This document shows positions 31,186 through 41,169 of a stretch of DNA of 64,000 nt, in pieces; positions within the stretch are counted from its first letter, which is position 1, and every line of letters begins with the position of its first letter. The stretch is from contig JAOOBR010000001.1 in the NCBI GenBank assembly GCA_028404565.1, forward strand, positions 1-64,000, given 5' to 3'. The translations under genes and the position numbers were made by a program. The notes under the pieces are model-generated. The model had not been told where the DNA came from, ran no database searches, and was given only the letters and a program-made list of their open reading frames with translations. Source of the stretch: Pseudomonadota bacterium. Lineage in GTDB: Bacteria > Pseudomonadota > Gammaproteobacteria > Magnimaribacterales > D2472.

Positions 31186-32133
31186 TTATTCAATTAATCC
31201 ATCAATATCGTATTTTGATAAAAAATTCCAAACAGTCGTAGACGCTTGAAGATCATGATTATTTAGATTTGGCCAGTTGTGACCCATATTAGTCATCAAA
31301 TAGAGTTCTACATTGGTTTGATTGTCACAACCTGAATATACATCATGAATTCCTCCACCATTATTTCCAAAGATTTCAGATGTATCGGGCTCTAGTGAGC
31401 AGTTATTGATGTTAACCCAATAATCCATAACCTCTTCAATGGGTTTGCCAAAACCATTTCCATCATAATTTACAACTGTATCTTGCAAGCCATGAATTTG
31501 TGCAACTGAAGTTGGGTGAGTTGGGTTACAGCCATCTGTAGTTTCGTTGGTCATAGATCCTGTAACCGATACAACCGCTGCAATCCTTGAACTTAAATCA
31601 CACGCAAGCTTATAGCTCATATATCCGCCATTGGACATTCCAGTTGAGTAAATTCTCTTGGAATCTATTGAATATTCATTACTCAAAAAATTTATAACTG
31701 AATTTATGAACCCGACATCATCAGTTGTGCTACTCGTTGTCCATCCGCCTACATTCCAATGCGGCTGTCCAGTAGCCGGTAATAGAGTTCCTTGAGGATA
31801 AATAACTATAGCCCCTGCATCATCAGCAATAGATTGAAATCCACTATAGTTCATAATCCACAAACCTCTGCTTGTATAGCCGTGCAAAACAAAGAGCACT
31901 GGCGCATTGCCCTGATATCCACTCCCCTCATATACATAAAACTGTCGCACAATATTGTCATGCACAATCGTGCAATTTAGGGTTGAGCCATTTCCATTAT
32001 TTGATTGATAAGTCGAGCAAGATTGACCAGAACTAGTATCTTGACCAGGATCAATTGTAATGTCGGAACCAGATGAGCCTCCACCACATGCTGAAATGAT
32101 TAGAAGAACTCCCAGAAAACCTATTATTCTCAT
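31186..32133 (-). CDS. PHB depolymerase/LpqC-family esterase, lipoprotein
   Basis: ISACGGGSSG lipobox; LHGYTSRG; YSTGMSNGGYMSYKLAC. Confidence 0.75.
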   Translation of the reverse strand: MRIIGFLGVLLIISACGGGSSGSDITIDPGQDTSSGQSCSTYQSNNGNGSTLNCTIVHDNIVRQFYVYEGSGYQGNAPVLFVLHGYTSRGLWIMNYSGFQSIADDAGAIVIYPQGTLLPATGQPHWNVGGWTTSSTTDDVGFINSVINFLSNEYSIDSKRIYSTGMSNGGYMSYKLACDLSSRIAAVVSVTGSMTNETTDGCNPTHPTSVAQIHGLQDTVVNYDGNGFGKPIEEVMDYWVNINNCSLEPDTSEIFGNNGGGIHDVYSGCDNQTNVELYLMTNMGHNWPNLNNHDLQASTTVWNFLSKYDIDGLIE

Positions 32134-32139
32134 AAGTAT

Positions 32140-33411
32140 CTAGTTTATCAGCCCACTAATATCATACAAAGATAAGAATTCCCAAATGAATGCTGCTCCA
32201 TCTATGTCTGCACCTCCACCCTTATCAGAATCAGATGCTGGCCAACTATGGCCAAAATTTTCTAAATACGTAAAATTTATACTGACTCCATCTTGGCAGC
32301 TTGTTGAAATTTCTGAGTACCAAGAATACCCATCTCCGTTTGAATCTTCGCCATCAACAATAATATTTTCAGAACATGAATTAAATGAGCTCCAATAATT
32401 ACTTACAAGCTGGAGAGGAGTAACATAATCACCGCCCTGAACCGGAATCCATGAATCATCCAATCCGTGTACATGAATAACTGGCATAGGTCTTTGCGGA
32501 TCGCAAGAATCATAGTCTTCTGGAGATAAAGATCCTGAAACTGGAGCAACTGCAGCAACTTTGTTGCTTAAAAAACATGCGGTTGTGTATGCCATAAAGG
32601 CCCCGTTAGAGAAACCTGAGACATATACGCGGCCAGGGTCAATCGATAATTCTTCAATTGAATAATCAATAAGTTTCTCAATAAATGAAATATCGCAAAC
32701 CTCTAAGTTTGAACAGTCTCCTCCTGAATACCAGCCAGTATCTCCTTTACCTTCAGCAACTGTTCCTTGAGGGAATATGAGAACAAAATTATTTTGATCA
32801 TTTATTTGTGTAAATCCAGTATATTCCATATTTGCATCTGCATAATCTGCTCCACCATGAAGACTTATAACGAGAGGATAAGACTTATCTGAGGAGAAAC
32901 TTCCTGGAAAGACTACATAAAACTCTCTTTCCAGGTTATCCCAATCTATAGTGCAATATGAAGTAGACTCTGCCTGATCAGTACATACAGCAGATGAATT
33001 GTTACTTCCATCATCACTTTCATCATTTGTAATATTCACTGTGAAATCATAGCTACTTGAATATAGGTTGCCATCAAAAGCTCGAATTGCCACTTCATAT
33101 GAATTATCAAGATTTGCATCAGATGGATTTTCATAGTCAGGTGAAGATAAAAATAACACTTGTCCTGAATCATTAATGGTGAAAGAGCTCTGATCTGAGC
33201 CTCCTGTAATTTGAAAAGTAATGCTATCCCCATCAGGATCAGAGGCTTGCAAAACAAATGCTAAATTTTGATTTTCTAAAGCACTAAATGTAAATGTGCT
33301 ATTAGTAATTGTAGGTGGATTATTTTGAGGAACTGCTTCACTTCCACCACCTCCACCTCCTCCACAACTGGAGATAAAAACCAGAAATAAAAAGAAATAA
33401 ATATTTTTCAT
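32140..33411 (-). CDS. PHB depolymerase-family esterase with N-terminal cadherin-like domain, lipoprotein
   Basis: SSCGGGGGGGS; cadherin-like FSALENQNLAFVLQASDPDGDSITFQITGG; VSGFSNGAFMAYTTAC. Start set at second Met. Confidence 0.75.
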   Translation of the reverse strand: MKNIYFFLFLVFISSCGGGGGGGSEAVPQNNPPTITNSTFTFSALENQNLAFVLQASDPDGDSITFQITGGSDQSSFTINDSGQVLFLSSPDYENPSDANLDNSYEVAIRAFDGNLYSSSYDFTVNITNDESDDGSNNSSAVCTDQAESTSYCTIDWDNLEREFYVVFPGSFSSDKSYPLVISLHGGADYADANMEYTGFTQINDQNNFVLIFPQGTVAEGKGDTGWYSGGDCSNLEVCDISFIEKLIDYSIEELSIDPGRVYVSGFSNGAFMAYTTACFLSNKVAAVAPVSGSLSPEDYDSCDPQRPMPVIHVHGLDDSWIPVQGGDYVTPLQLVSNYWSSFNSCSENIIVDGEDSNGDGYSWYSEISTSCQDGVSINFTYLENFGHSWPASDSDKGGGADIDGAAFIWEFLSLYDISGLIN

Positions 33412-33412
33412 A

Positions 33413-35257
33413 TTATTTAATAGGTAAGTAAACAACTGTATTAGTTGAAAGTATCATAATAAAAACAAGGCAGGTTACAAGTGGACCTAAATAAACTCTA
33501 CCGGTCATTCTAAAAAATATTCTATTGAAGTAAGGCAATATGAACATCATTGGAACAATCCCAAAAAGCAAATTCACGCTTAACCAGTTAGTTGTCCAAA
33601 AAACTGTGCCTGTATTGAAATAGACTGAGTACTGAATAATTATTATGAGCATTAAACCTAATGAATTTGCGAATCCAGCTATTAGCATAGATAGCCATTC
33701 GGGTTGATCTTTAAACCTCATAGCACCGTTTACCCTTAGTGAGTTTGAAAAAAAGAATATAAGAAAAAGTGGAAGATACATTAATAATACAGCAAGCATT
33801 TCTGGCTGAAATATTCTTACTCCCATAAACCAAAATCGATAATCAACATGAAAAAGAGCATAGTTTATAAAAAGGAGTGCATAAAAAGTTGCAAATATTA
33901 CTAACGCTAGGATACAAGTTTTTAAGAGATCCATTCTATTAATACCTAGTCCCCAAGATTTTGTATCTACTCCGTTTCTCTTGCCAAAAAGCTTATAGGA
34001 GAGGGAGAAAATAATGATTCCTACCAATCCATTAAATGCTGCCCATAACATTACTGAGTTATTCATCCTTTGGGGGAAAAACCAAGTCAATTTTCTATTG
34101 GCTGCATCCTCAAATAAAATTTTTGCAACCTCAACCATTGGTATAAAAGTTGTGCAAGCGATTAGAGCGCTTATAAAAAAGATTGACCAAAATATTATTT
34201 TTCCTTTGCCATTTGGAACATTTAAAGGAGCTGGAATGTCTTTTTTAATAGATGAAAAGAATCTTAAATCCAAGAATAATCTTGCGATAGGAATGAGCAT
34301 AATTAATGCTAAAACCATATTTATAAGAGTAAATATTTCTTTCCAGTGCCAAATCTGATTGTTTGAATTAATTGGATTTGGTGCACCGAATACTTTCTCA
34401 AAATAATCCAGTTGATTTGCGGTTGCTTCAAAGTTATAAGGTTGGAACGGATGTAAAACTGGTTCGTTAAAAATCACTCTTAAGGAATTTTTTTCTTTTG
34501 AGCCATAATATTTTCCTAACTCAACTTCCTTTATTTGCTCTTCTTTTGGAAGAACACTGTTGACGGTTCTTAGAGATTCAGGAGCAATTATCATATTGGC
34601 TGAGTCCCATGCAGTGAGTTCATTTCTAAAAGCTCCTTCATCATATAAAGCATAGCTAACACCCATATTTGATTTTGAGTCTCTTAAAATATTATTTCTT
34701 AAGGTGAGGACGTAACCAGAAACATAAACGGAGTCTAATTTACTTTTTGTATTATTTTGTATGGCTTGTTTTCCAAAAAAATCAGCGCCACGTATTGCTG
34801 CATTTCCTCCCATTGAATGACCAGTTGCTCCAATCTTATCAATATCTACAAAATTAAAAGCGCCACTATGCACATCCTCTACTAAGGAAAACATCCCATA
34901 ACCTTGTGTAGTTGCAGCTCTAGTGCTTAAAGATGAAGAAGATAAACCTTGAGCATAAGGATCTATCAGGGCAACAACATACCCTCTTCTAGAAAGCTCA
35001 ATAGCTATATTTGATAAAGCCTCTTTTGATCTTTGAAAACCAGGAATAATAGCTATAAATGGAGCCTTTGATTCCGGTTTAGCAGAATTTGGTCTAAACA
35101 GGTCATAGACAATATATTGGCCCTTGTCTGTATCAAGCCTTAAGCTCTTTACCTCAACATTACCAAAGCTTGTAAGTATCATGGAGGCAAGAAAGCTAAA
35201 AAATAAAATTGATGAAGCTAAGCCAATTAGTAATCTATTTGTTTTAATAAAATTCAT
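33413..35257 (-). CDS. alpha/beta hydrolase fused to multi-TM C-terminal region
   Basis: GFQRSKEALSNIAIELSRRGYVV; IGATGHSMGGNAAIR; several TM helices after it. Confidence 0.7.
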   Translation of the reverse strand: MNFIKTNRLLIGLASSILFFSFLASMILTSFGNVEVKSLRLDTDKGQYIVYDLFRPNSAKPESKAPFIAIIPGFQRSKEALSNIAIELSRRGYVVALIDPYAQGLSSSSLSTRAATTQGYGMFSLVEDVHSGAFNFVDIDKIGATGHSMGGNAAIRGADFFGKQAIQNNTKSKLDSVYVSGYVLTLRNNILRDSKSNMGVSYALYDEGAFRNELTAWDSANMIIAPESLRTVNSVLPKEEQIKEVELGKYYGSKEKNSLRVIFNEPVLHPFQPYNFEATANQLDYFEKVFGAPNPINSNNQIWHWKEIFTLINMVLALIMLIPIARLFLDLRFFSSIKKDIPAPLNVPNGKGKIIFWSIFFISALIACTTFIPMVEVAKILFEDAANRKLTWFFPQRMNNSVMLWAAFNGLVGIIIFSLSYKLFGKRNGVDTKSWGLGINRMDLLKTCILALVIFATFYALLFINYALFHVDYRFWFMGVRIFQPEMLAVLLMYLPLFLIFFFSNSLRVNGAMRFKDQPEWLSMLIAGFANSLGLMLIIIIQYSVYFNTGTVFWTTNWLSVNLLFGIVPMMFILPYFNRIFFRMTGRVYLGPLVTCLVFIMILSTNTVVYLPIK

Positions 35258-35353
35258 TAGTTATAAATTTATATTAGTATTCTAAAGTTTTTTTATTCTT
35301 GAATTTATAAATTCTCGCTGATAGTCTAGATTTTTAACATTTTTGGAGAAAAT

Positions 35354-35719
35354 ATGGAATCGTTAATAGTTATGTCACTTGTTTTGGCAATTTTACAAAT
35401 ATGGATTATTCCGATGGTTTTAAATATGAAAAATATGAATTGGCTTCTTTCAAACAGAGAAGATTCTGATGAGCCATCAGAAATGCTTGCAAGAGCAAGA
35501 AGGGCTTCAACGAATCTTCAAGAAAGTTTGCCAGCTTTTTTAGCATTAGCCCTTTTATCTATGATCGTAAGTGTAGATGTAACCTCTGCTGCATGCTGGT
35601 GGTTGATCTTTAGAGTTGCTCATGGAGCTACATATATTATGGGGATAACGTATGTAAGAACACTTGCTTGGTTCGGATCTATAGGCTCATTGATTGCAAT
35701 GGCTTGCGCTCTAGTTTAG
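35354..35719 (+). CDS. MAPEG family protein
   Basis: RARRASTNLQESLPAFLALALL; four hydrophobic helices. Confidence 0.75.
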   Translation: MESLIVMSLVLAILQIWIIPMVLNMKNMNWLLSNREDSDEPSEMLARARRASTNLQESLPAFLALALLSMIVSVDVTSAACWWLIFRVAHGATYIMGITYVRTLAWFGSIGSLIAMACALV

Positions 35720-35731
35720 AAATTCTTCTAT

Positions 35732-35766
35732 AAAAAAAGCCGGCCTAGAAAAGCCGGCTTTTTTTT
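35732..35766. terminator. bidirectional rho-independent terminator
   Basis: aaaaaaagccggc-ctagaaaa-gccggctttttttt between convergent genes. Confidence 0.85.
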
Positions 35767-35771
35767 AATGA

Positions 35772-36266
35772 TTAGTCTTCGAAATCAGCTTGAACAGTTT
35801 GATGAGTACCGCCATAAGCAGCTGAAGAGAAATGAGATGTTTTAACAACCCAATTTTTACCTTCTTTTACCCACACACCAGTAACTCTGGTTCGATAAGG
35901 CTTCATTCCGCCGTTTCCATCAGCAACGACTCCCTCAGCATAATATCTTACATAGACAGTAGTATCATTAAGCTGATGTGCTTCAGATGCATGAACTTGA
36001 ATCACTCCAGTTCCTCCAGCACTTTGTCTCTCCCAGTCTGATGCAGTTTGAGTAGCCATTGGTTTATGAAAACTCCCATCAGAATTAGTATTTAGCATTC
36101 CTGATGAGCTACTCATAGCCACAACTTTATCCCAATCTGATGTATTCCTTGCTTCCCAATAAGCTTCAATATTTTTTAGAACTGTTTTTTCAGCACCTGT
36201 ATGACCATCAGCAAATACAGCGACTGAAAAGATTAAAGCTAAACTTAAAAATATATTTCTAAACAT
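35772..36266 (-). CDS. secreted NTF2/SnoaL-like (DUF4440-like) protein
   Basis: Signal peptide; KNIEAYWEARNTSDWDKVVAM...YRTRVTGVWVKEGKNWVVKTSHFS. Confidence 0.6.
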   Translation of the reverse strand: MFRNIFLSLALIFSVAVFADGHTGAEKTVLKNIEAYWEARNTSDWDKVVAMSSSSGMLNTNSDGSFHKPMATQTASDWERQSAGGTGVIQVHASEAHQLNDTTVYVRYYAEGVVADGNGGMKPYRTRVTGVWVKEGKNWVVKTSHFSSAAYGGTHQTVQADFED

Positions 36267-36279
36267 TTTTCCTCCTTTT

Positions 36280-36588
36280 TTATTTAGTCATATTAAATCT
36301 TTCTTCACCAACACCGGCTGACATCCAAATTTCATTTGAAACTTGATTTGATAAATCAGCCAAATCAAAAAAGGCTTTCATAGTCTCGGCTGAAGGATCA
36401 GCATCGCTACCCCATACACCCTTCTCTGCATCGACTATAATTCCAATTAAGTTTGGATTCACCCAGAAAAACTTTGCATCATTTACACCTTCAACTTTTT
36501 TTGCAGCCTTGCAAACTGCAAGAGCAGCATGACCGAAAGCGTCTCTATCAGCATCACTTCTCATTTCATATTTTCCTATATGCAACAT
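36280..36588 (-). CDS. small hypothetical protein, ferredoxin-like/ABM-type fold suspected
   Basis: 102-aa ORF with good start context. Confidence 0.5.
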   Translation of the reverse strand: MLHIGKYEMRSDADRDAFGHAALAVCKAAKKVEGVNDAKFFWVNPNLIGIIVDAEKGVWGSDADPSAETMKAFFDLADLSNQVSNEIWMSAGVGEERFNMTK

Positions 36589-36616
36589 AATTTATCTCCA
36601 AAAAAAACACATATTA

Positions 36617-37051
36617 TTAAAGCATACACCATCTTCTCTCAGCAACAACCTCAGTATTCTTGTTGTACATGGCAACAAAGGCATTGTATTTTTTGTCAGC
36701 AAGTTTTCTATCTTCTTCAGATAAAGCTTCTATGCTTTCTCTCCATTCACTCCATGAGTTAACACTATCCCAAACAACCATTGTTGAAACACGATGAAGT
36801 TTTTCTTCTGTCCCATCATCATTTCTTAAATATTGGAGTGCTGGATAAACCTTTACATTTGCGCCCTGCTCGTCGTAAAAGTTTTGATGCATCTTGCTAG
36901 CTTTCATCATTCCTTCAACACTGCCGCCAGAAATAATCTTAGAAACATAATAATTGACAACTTTTCCATCGCAGTCTGAGAAATCTGTTGAAATACGATG
37001 ATCATCTGCAAATGAAAAGATTGAAAAAGTTAATAATAAAAAATATCTCAT
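36617..37051 (-). CDS. secreted hypothetical protein, possible dimeric alpha/beta barrel
   Basis: Signal peptide MRYFLLLTFSIFSFA; start trimmed from 37066. Confidence 0.5.
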   Translation of the reverse strand: MRYFLLLTFSIFSFADDHRISTDFSDCDGKVVNYYVSKIISGGSVEGMMKASKMHQNFYDEQGANVKVYPALQYLRNDDGTEEKLHRVSTMVVWDSVNSWSEWRESIEALSEEDRKLADKKYNAFVAMYNKNTEVVAERRWCML

Positions 37052-37114
37052 AATAAAATCCTCCAATCAGATATTACTACAAGTTTGTGACAGTGAAGAA
37101 AGAATTAGATCAAA

Positions 37115-38485
37115 TTAGCTTTTATATTTCCAGGTGGTGCCATCTTCAGAATCTATAAGCTCAACACCTTTTTCCAAAAGTGAATCTCTTATTGCATCAG
37201 CACCTGTAAAATCTTTATTTTCTTTGAGAGTTTTCCTCTCATTAATAAGCTTCTCTATTTCCGCCAATTCAGAATCACTAATTTCAATTTGCATATTCCA
37301 TTCAGATGGTTTTTTATCAAATACTCCTAAAATACTGCCTGCAAATAATAAAGATTGTTTAATAGTTCCAGGACTAGAAGAATTTTTATTTTTTAAAAGC
37401 TCATTAATAGAAGTTAATACTTTAGGTATATCAAGATCATTAGAAAAATTTTCCATGAGACTTTCATCAATTTCACCTTCTGGATCATCGTCACAGGTAT
37501 CTAGAAAATCATAAACTTTATCTAACAATACTTTGGACTGTTTTATCACATTTTCATTCCAATCAAGTGATTTTCGATAATGAGAAGATAGCAACGCAAG
37601 TCTTATTGTTTCTCCATCATGCTCTTTTAAAAGGTCATTCAAAAGAATAATATTATTAAGAGATTTTGACATTTTTTCGCCATCTATAGTGACAAAACCA
37701 TTATGTATCCAATACTTAGCATAATCTTCAGGATTGTCAGAATTAACGCTTGCACAAGACTGAGCAATTTCATTTTCATGATGAGGAAAGAGTAAGTCTT
37801 GCCCACCACCATGAATATCGAAAGGTATTTTTAGGTTTACTTCAGACATCACACAACATTCTGTATGCCATCCCGGTCTTCCAATTCCCCATGGAGATTC
37901 CCATCCAGGCTGACTTTTGCTTGATGGTTTCCACAAAACAAAGTCCTGTTGATTTTTTTTAATATCGGAAACTTGTACCCTACTTCCAGCAAGTTGTTGA
38001 TCAATTTCTCTGTTTGATAATTTTCCATATCCCTCATGAGAAGGAACATGAAAAAATACATGTCCATCTTTTTCGTAAGCTTTATCTTTCTGGATTAATT
38101 TATCAATAAAATTAATCATATCCTCAACATACTCTGTCGCCTTTGGTTGAATATCTGGATGAAGGACATTCAAATAAGACATATCTGCATTATAAATATC
38201 CGTATATTTTTTTGTCAGTTCGTTTATAGGTATATTAGATTCATTTGCGGCTTCTATTATCTTGTCATCTATATCAGTAATATTTGATACATATGTAACT
38301 TTTGGATATTTATTTCTTAATAGCCTTACAAAAGAATCAAAAACTACCGCCATCCTTGCGTTACCAATGTGCGCATAGTTATAAACTGTAGGCCCACAAG
38401 CATAAATGCGGACGTGGTTTTGATCTATTGGTTCAAACTTTCTCTTTTTGTTAGATAAAGAATCATATAAATAGATTTCGCTCAT
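37115..38485 (-). CDS. cysS: cysteinyl-tRNA synthetase
   Basis: YACGPTVYNYAHIGNAR; GWHTECCVM; KMSKSLNN. Confidence 0.95.
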   Translation of the reverse strand: MSEIYLYDSLSNKKRKFEPIDQNHVRIYACGPTVYNYAHIGNARMAVVFDSFVRLLRNKYPKVTYVSNITDIDDKIIEAANESNIPINELTKKYTDIYNADMSYLNVLHPDIQPKATEYVEDMINFIDKLIQKDKAYEKDGHVFFHVPSHEGYGKLSNREIDQQLAGSRVQVSDIKKNQQDFVLWKPSSKSQPGWESPWGIGRPGWHTECCVMSEVNLKIPFDIHGGGQDLLFPHHENEIAQSCASVNSDNPEDYAKYWIHNGFVTIDGEKMSKSLNNIILLNDLLKEHDGETIRLALLSSHYRKSLDWNENVIKQSKVLLDKVYDFLDTCDDDPEGEIDESLMENFSNDLDIPKVLTSINELLKNKNSSSPGTIKQSLLFAGSILGVFDKKPSEWNMQIEISDSELAEIEKLINERKTLKENKDFTGADAIRDSLLEKGVELIDSEDGTTWKYKS

Positions 38486-38493
38486 GACTATTA

Positions 38494-39105
38494 CTATAAC
38501 TCAATGACACCTAGTTGATTTAACTTTTCAATGAGGTGCTCCATCGCTAATCCCATGACTGTGCTTTCAAGGCCATTAATGTTGGTAAAAAGATCTTTTC
38601 CGTTAGACTCAAAATGGTAACAACCGCATGCGCTGTAAGGTTTATCTAAATTCAAATAGTCCTCAATTTCTTGAAGTGATAGTTTCTTCATTTCTAACTC
38701 AGTAACATCATAATTTGACCAAATCTCTCTTCCTTCGTGAAATATAGAAATACCATTATTTTGGAAATGTTTTTTTCCAGATAAGGATGAGAGATGATTC
38801 ACAGCATCCTCATGATCAATAGGTTTATCAAAAATCACATCATCAATCGTGCACATATTATCTGATCCAATAACGAATGCTTCTAAATTATCCATACTTA
38901 CTGTGCGTGCTTTTTCGAAGGCTAATCTTGAAACCTGCTCTCTAAATGATCTCCCATGCAGTTCCTTTTTTAGTAAATCTTCATCTACGTTGGAATTTAT
39001 AACCTGGAACTCTAGACCAACTCCCTCAAGTAATTGTCTGCGAATTCTTGAACCGCTAGCAAGAATTAATTTTTTTTTAGTTTTGCAAACTTTAGGTAGT
39101 AACAA
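38494..39105 (-). CDS. maf: Maf family nucleotide pyrophosphatase
   Basis: LILASGSRIRRQLLEGVGLEF; FVIGSDNM. Confidence 0.85.
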   Translation of the reverse strand: MLLPKVCKTKKKLILASGSRIRRQLLEGVGLEFQVINSNVDEDLLKKELHGRSFREQVSRLAFEKARTVSMDNLEAFVIGSDNMCTIDDVIFDKPIDHEDAVNHLSSLSGKKHFQNNGISIFHEGREIWSNYDVTELEMKKLSLQEIEDYLNLDKPYSACGCYHFESNGKDLFTNINGLESTVMGLAMEHLIEKLNQLGVIEL

Positions 39106-39114
39106 AGTTAGCTG

Positions 39115-39699
39115 CTATGAACTAGTTGTTATTAAGTTCATAAATTCAGCACGTGTGTCTGGATTCTCTCTGAAGGCTCCAAGCATAGTAGATGTTATTG
39201 TTGAACTTTCTGGTTTATGAACTCCTCTTGTTGTCATACATTGATGTTTTGCATTCATGACAACTGCAACACCTTTTGGTTCAAGCACTTCATTGATTAC
39301 GTTTGCTATTTGAGCAGTCATTACTTCTTGGGTTTGAAGTCTCTTACCAAAAATATCAACAACTCTAGCAAGTTTGCTAATGCCAACAATTCTTTTGTTT
39401 GGTAAATAACCAACATGTGCCTTTCCGAGGATGGGAACTATGTGATGTTCACAATGAGATTCGACACGAATATCTTTTACTATTACCATTTCATCGTAAC
39501 CTTCAACTTCTTCGAAAACTTTTGAAAGAACTTCTTTTGGATCCATTTCATATCCTGCAAAGAATTGCTCATAAGCCCTAACGACTCTCTTAGGCGTCTC
39601 TACCAAGCCCTCTCTATCAGGGTTGTCGCCTGTCCAAGCAAGCATAGTTCTAACCGCGGCTTCGGCTTCTTCTCGAGTTGGTTTTTTGCTATCTGTCAT
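39115..39699 (-). CDS. folE: GTP cyclohydrolase I
   Basis: [42 protein letters not shown]. Confidence 0.95.
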   Translation of the reverse strand: MTDSKKPTREEAEAAVRTMLAWTGDNPDREGLVETPKRVVRAYEQFFAGYEMDPKEVLSKVFEEVEGYDEMVIVKDIRVESHCEHHIVPILGKAHVGYLPNKRIVGISKLARVVDIFGKRLQTQEVMTAQIANVINEVLEPKGVAVVMNAKHQCMTTRGVHKPESSTITSTMLGAFRENPDTRAEFMNLITTSS

Positions 39700-39770
39700 A
39701 TTTGATCTCCTTTGATCTTCAATGAGGGAATTATATTAATGATATTTAGCACCAAAATAAAGGAAAATCC

Positions 39771-40475
39771 TTAATCTAATAAGTTTTTTTTATTTTGAAA
39801 TGTAAGCTGTTGTTCTTTTTTAAAAGCCCTATTTACATCTACTGGTTCGTTGGAATTAAGAATCTTTTTAAGAACTTTGATTGAATCTCTCTCCATTAAG
39901 ACTATTTTTGAAGCTATTTCATGCGCCCTTTTCATCATGCTTTCTTTGTCCTTATGTATTGAGCTTATGCCGCCATATGAAAGAATCTCCTCAACTCCAA
40001 CTTTTTCACCAGTGAAAACCATTTCCCTTACTCTTTGTTTTGGGATTATTCTTCCCAAGTGCGCACTTCCAACCAGCACATCAAAATTTATTCCTGGCAT
40101 CTGAAAATAACTATCTTTTGTTGCTAAAACTATATCTGAAGAAGATGGAATAAAAAAACCAGCCCCAATGACAAATCCATCACAGCAGCAAATAATAGGA
40201 ACATCTGAATTATAGATTGCATTTGAAAGCTTCCAGAGATAATCATTAATTATCTCAAGCTTTTCTTTATCAAGGCCATGCTCTTTTCTGTCTGCTCCTG
40301 CTGAAAAACCTTTACCTTCATTTTCAATTATTATCACAGAGATTTGATTATCAAAAGAAGCTTTTTCGATGAGATCATTCATTTCTATCAAGTCATCAGA
40401 TGAAAATGCATTTACTGGTGGAGATGAGATCGTTACCACCATTGTTTTATTTTTAGCTGAGCTTTTTATTCCCAT
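39771..40475 (-). CDS. enoyl-CoA hydratase/isomerase family protein
   Basis: Crotonase fold pattern; NEGKGFSAGADRKEHG. Confidence 0.8.
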   Translation of the reverse strand: MGIKSSAKNKTMVVTISSPPVNAFSSDDLIEMNDLIEKASFDNQISVIIIENEGKGFSAGADRKEHGLDKEKLEIINDYLWKLSNAIYNSDVPIICCCDGFVIGAGFFIPSSSDIVLATKDSYFQMPGINFDVLVGSAHLGRIIPKQRVREMVFTGEKVGVEEILSYGGISSIHKDKESMMKRAHEIASKIVLMERDSIKVLKKILNSNEPVDVNRAFKKEQQLTFQNKKNLLD

Positions 40476-40521
40476 TTTTCTTCGCTTAAAACTGTTATTA
40501 TTAACTGAAACTATTGTAACA

Positions 40522-41169
40522 ATGTCTAATATAAAAGCATTAATAAATCCTGTTACTCCATTTCAGCAGAATGCACCCATTGTATTTTGTGAAGAAACTA
40601 AAAAATGTGCTTTTGTTGATCCAGGTGGAGATCTAGAGATATTGCTAGCTAGCGCTGCAAATAATGACCTAATTCCAGAGAAAATATTACTTACTCATGG
40701 GCATATAGACCATGCTGCTGGTGCTACTGAGCTAGCTAATACACTTAACTTGAAGATAATTGGTCCTCACATTGATGATAAGTTCCTCTTGGATGAATTA
40801 GAAGCACAAGGTTCTATGCTCGGATTATCTGCTCAAAATTGCTCTCCAGATCTATGGTTAAATGATGGAGAAACCGTATCAGTTGGTAATGCAATATTAA
40901 AAGTATTTCTTACTCCAGGTCATACTCCAGGACATATTATTTTTTTTCATGAGCCCTCGAAGTTAGCTATTGTGGGTGATGTTCTGTTTGCTGGATCAAT
41001 TGGAAGAACAGATTTACCTGGAGGAAACTATGCGCAATTGATTGAATCAATTAAGACAAAACTATGGCCCCTTGGTGATGATATAGCTTTTGTTCCTGGA
41101 CATGGACCACCCTCAAATTTTAAAGTTGAACGTTCAACTAATCCTTTTGTTTCTGATAATAATTTATAG
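40522..41169 (+). CDS. metallo-beta-lactamase fold hydrolase (glyoxalase II-like)
   Basis: LLTHGHIDHAAG; TPGHTPGHI; GDVLFAGSIGRTDLPGG; start trimmed to ATG 40522. Confidence 0.85.
   Translation: MSNIKALINPVTPFQQNAPIVFCEETKKCAFVDPGGDLEILLASAANNDLIPEKILLTHGHIDHAAGATELANTLNLKIIGPHIDDKFLLDELEAQGSMLGLSAQNCSPDLWLNDGETVSVGNAILKVFLTPGHTPGHIIFFHEPSKLAIVGDVLFAGSIGRTDLPGGNYAQLIESIKTKLWPLGDDIAFVPGHGPPSNFKVERSTNPFVSDNNL

Noticed and set aside
33340-33365. GGT/CCA microsatellite-like run
   Set aside because: Explained by the poly-Gly lipoprotein tether coding sequence (SSCGGGGGGGS); at most a possible slippage site.
40369-40521. N-terminal extension of the MBL hydrolase ORF
   Set aside because: It overlaps the divergent crotonase gene; the conserved protein begins at ATG 40522.
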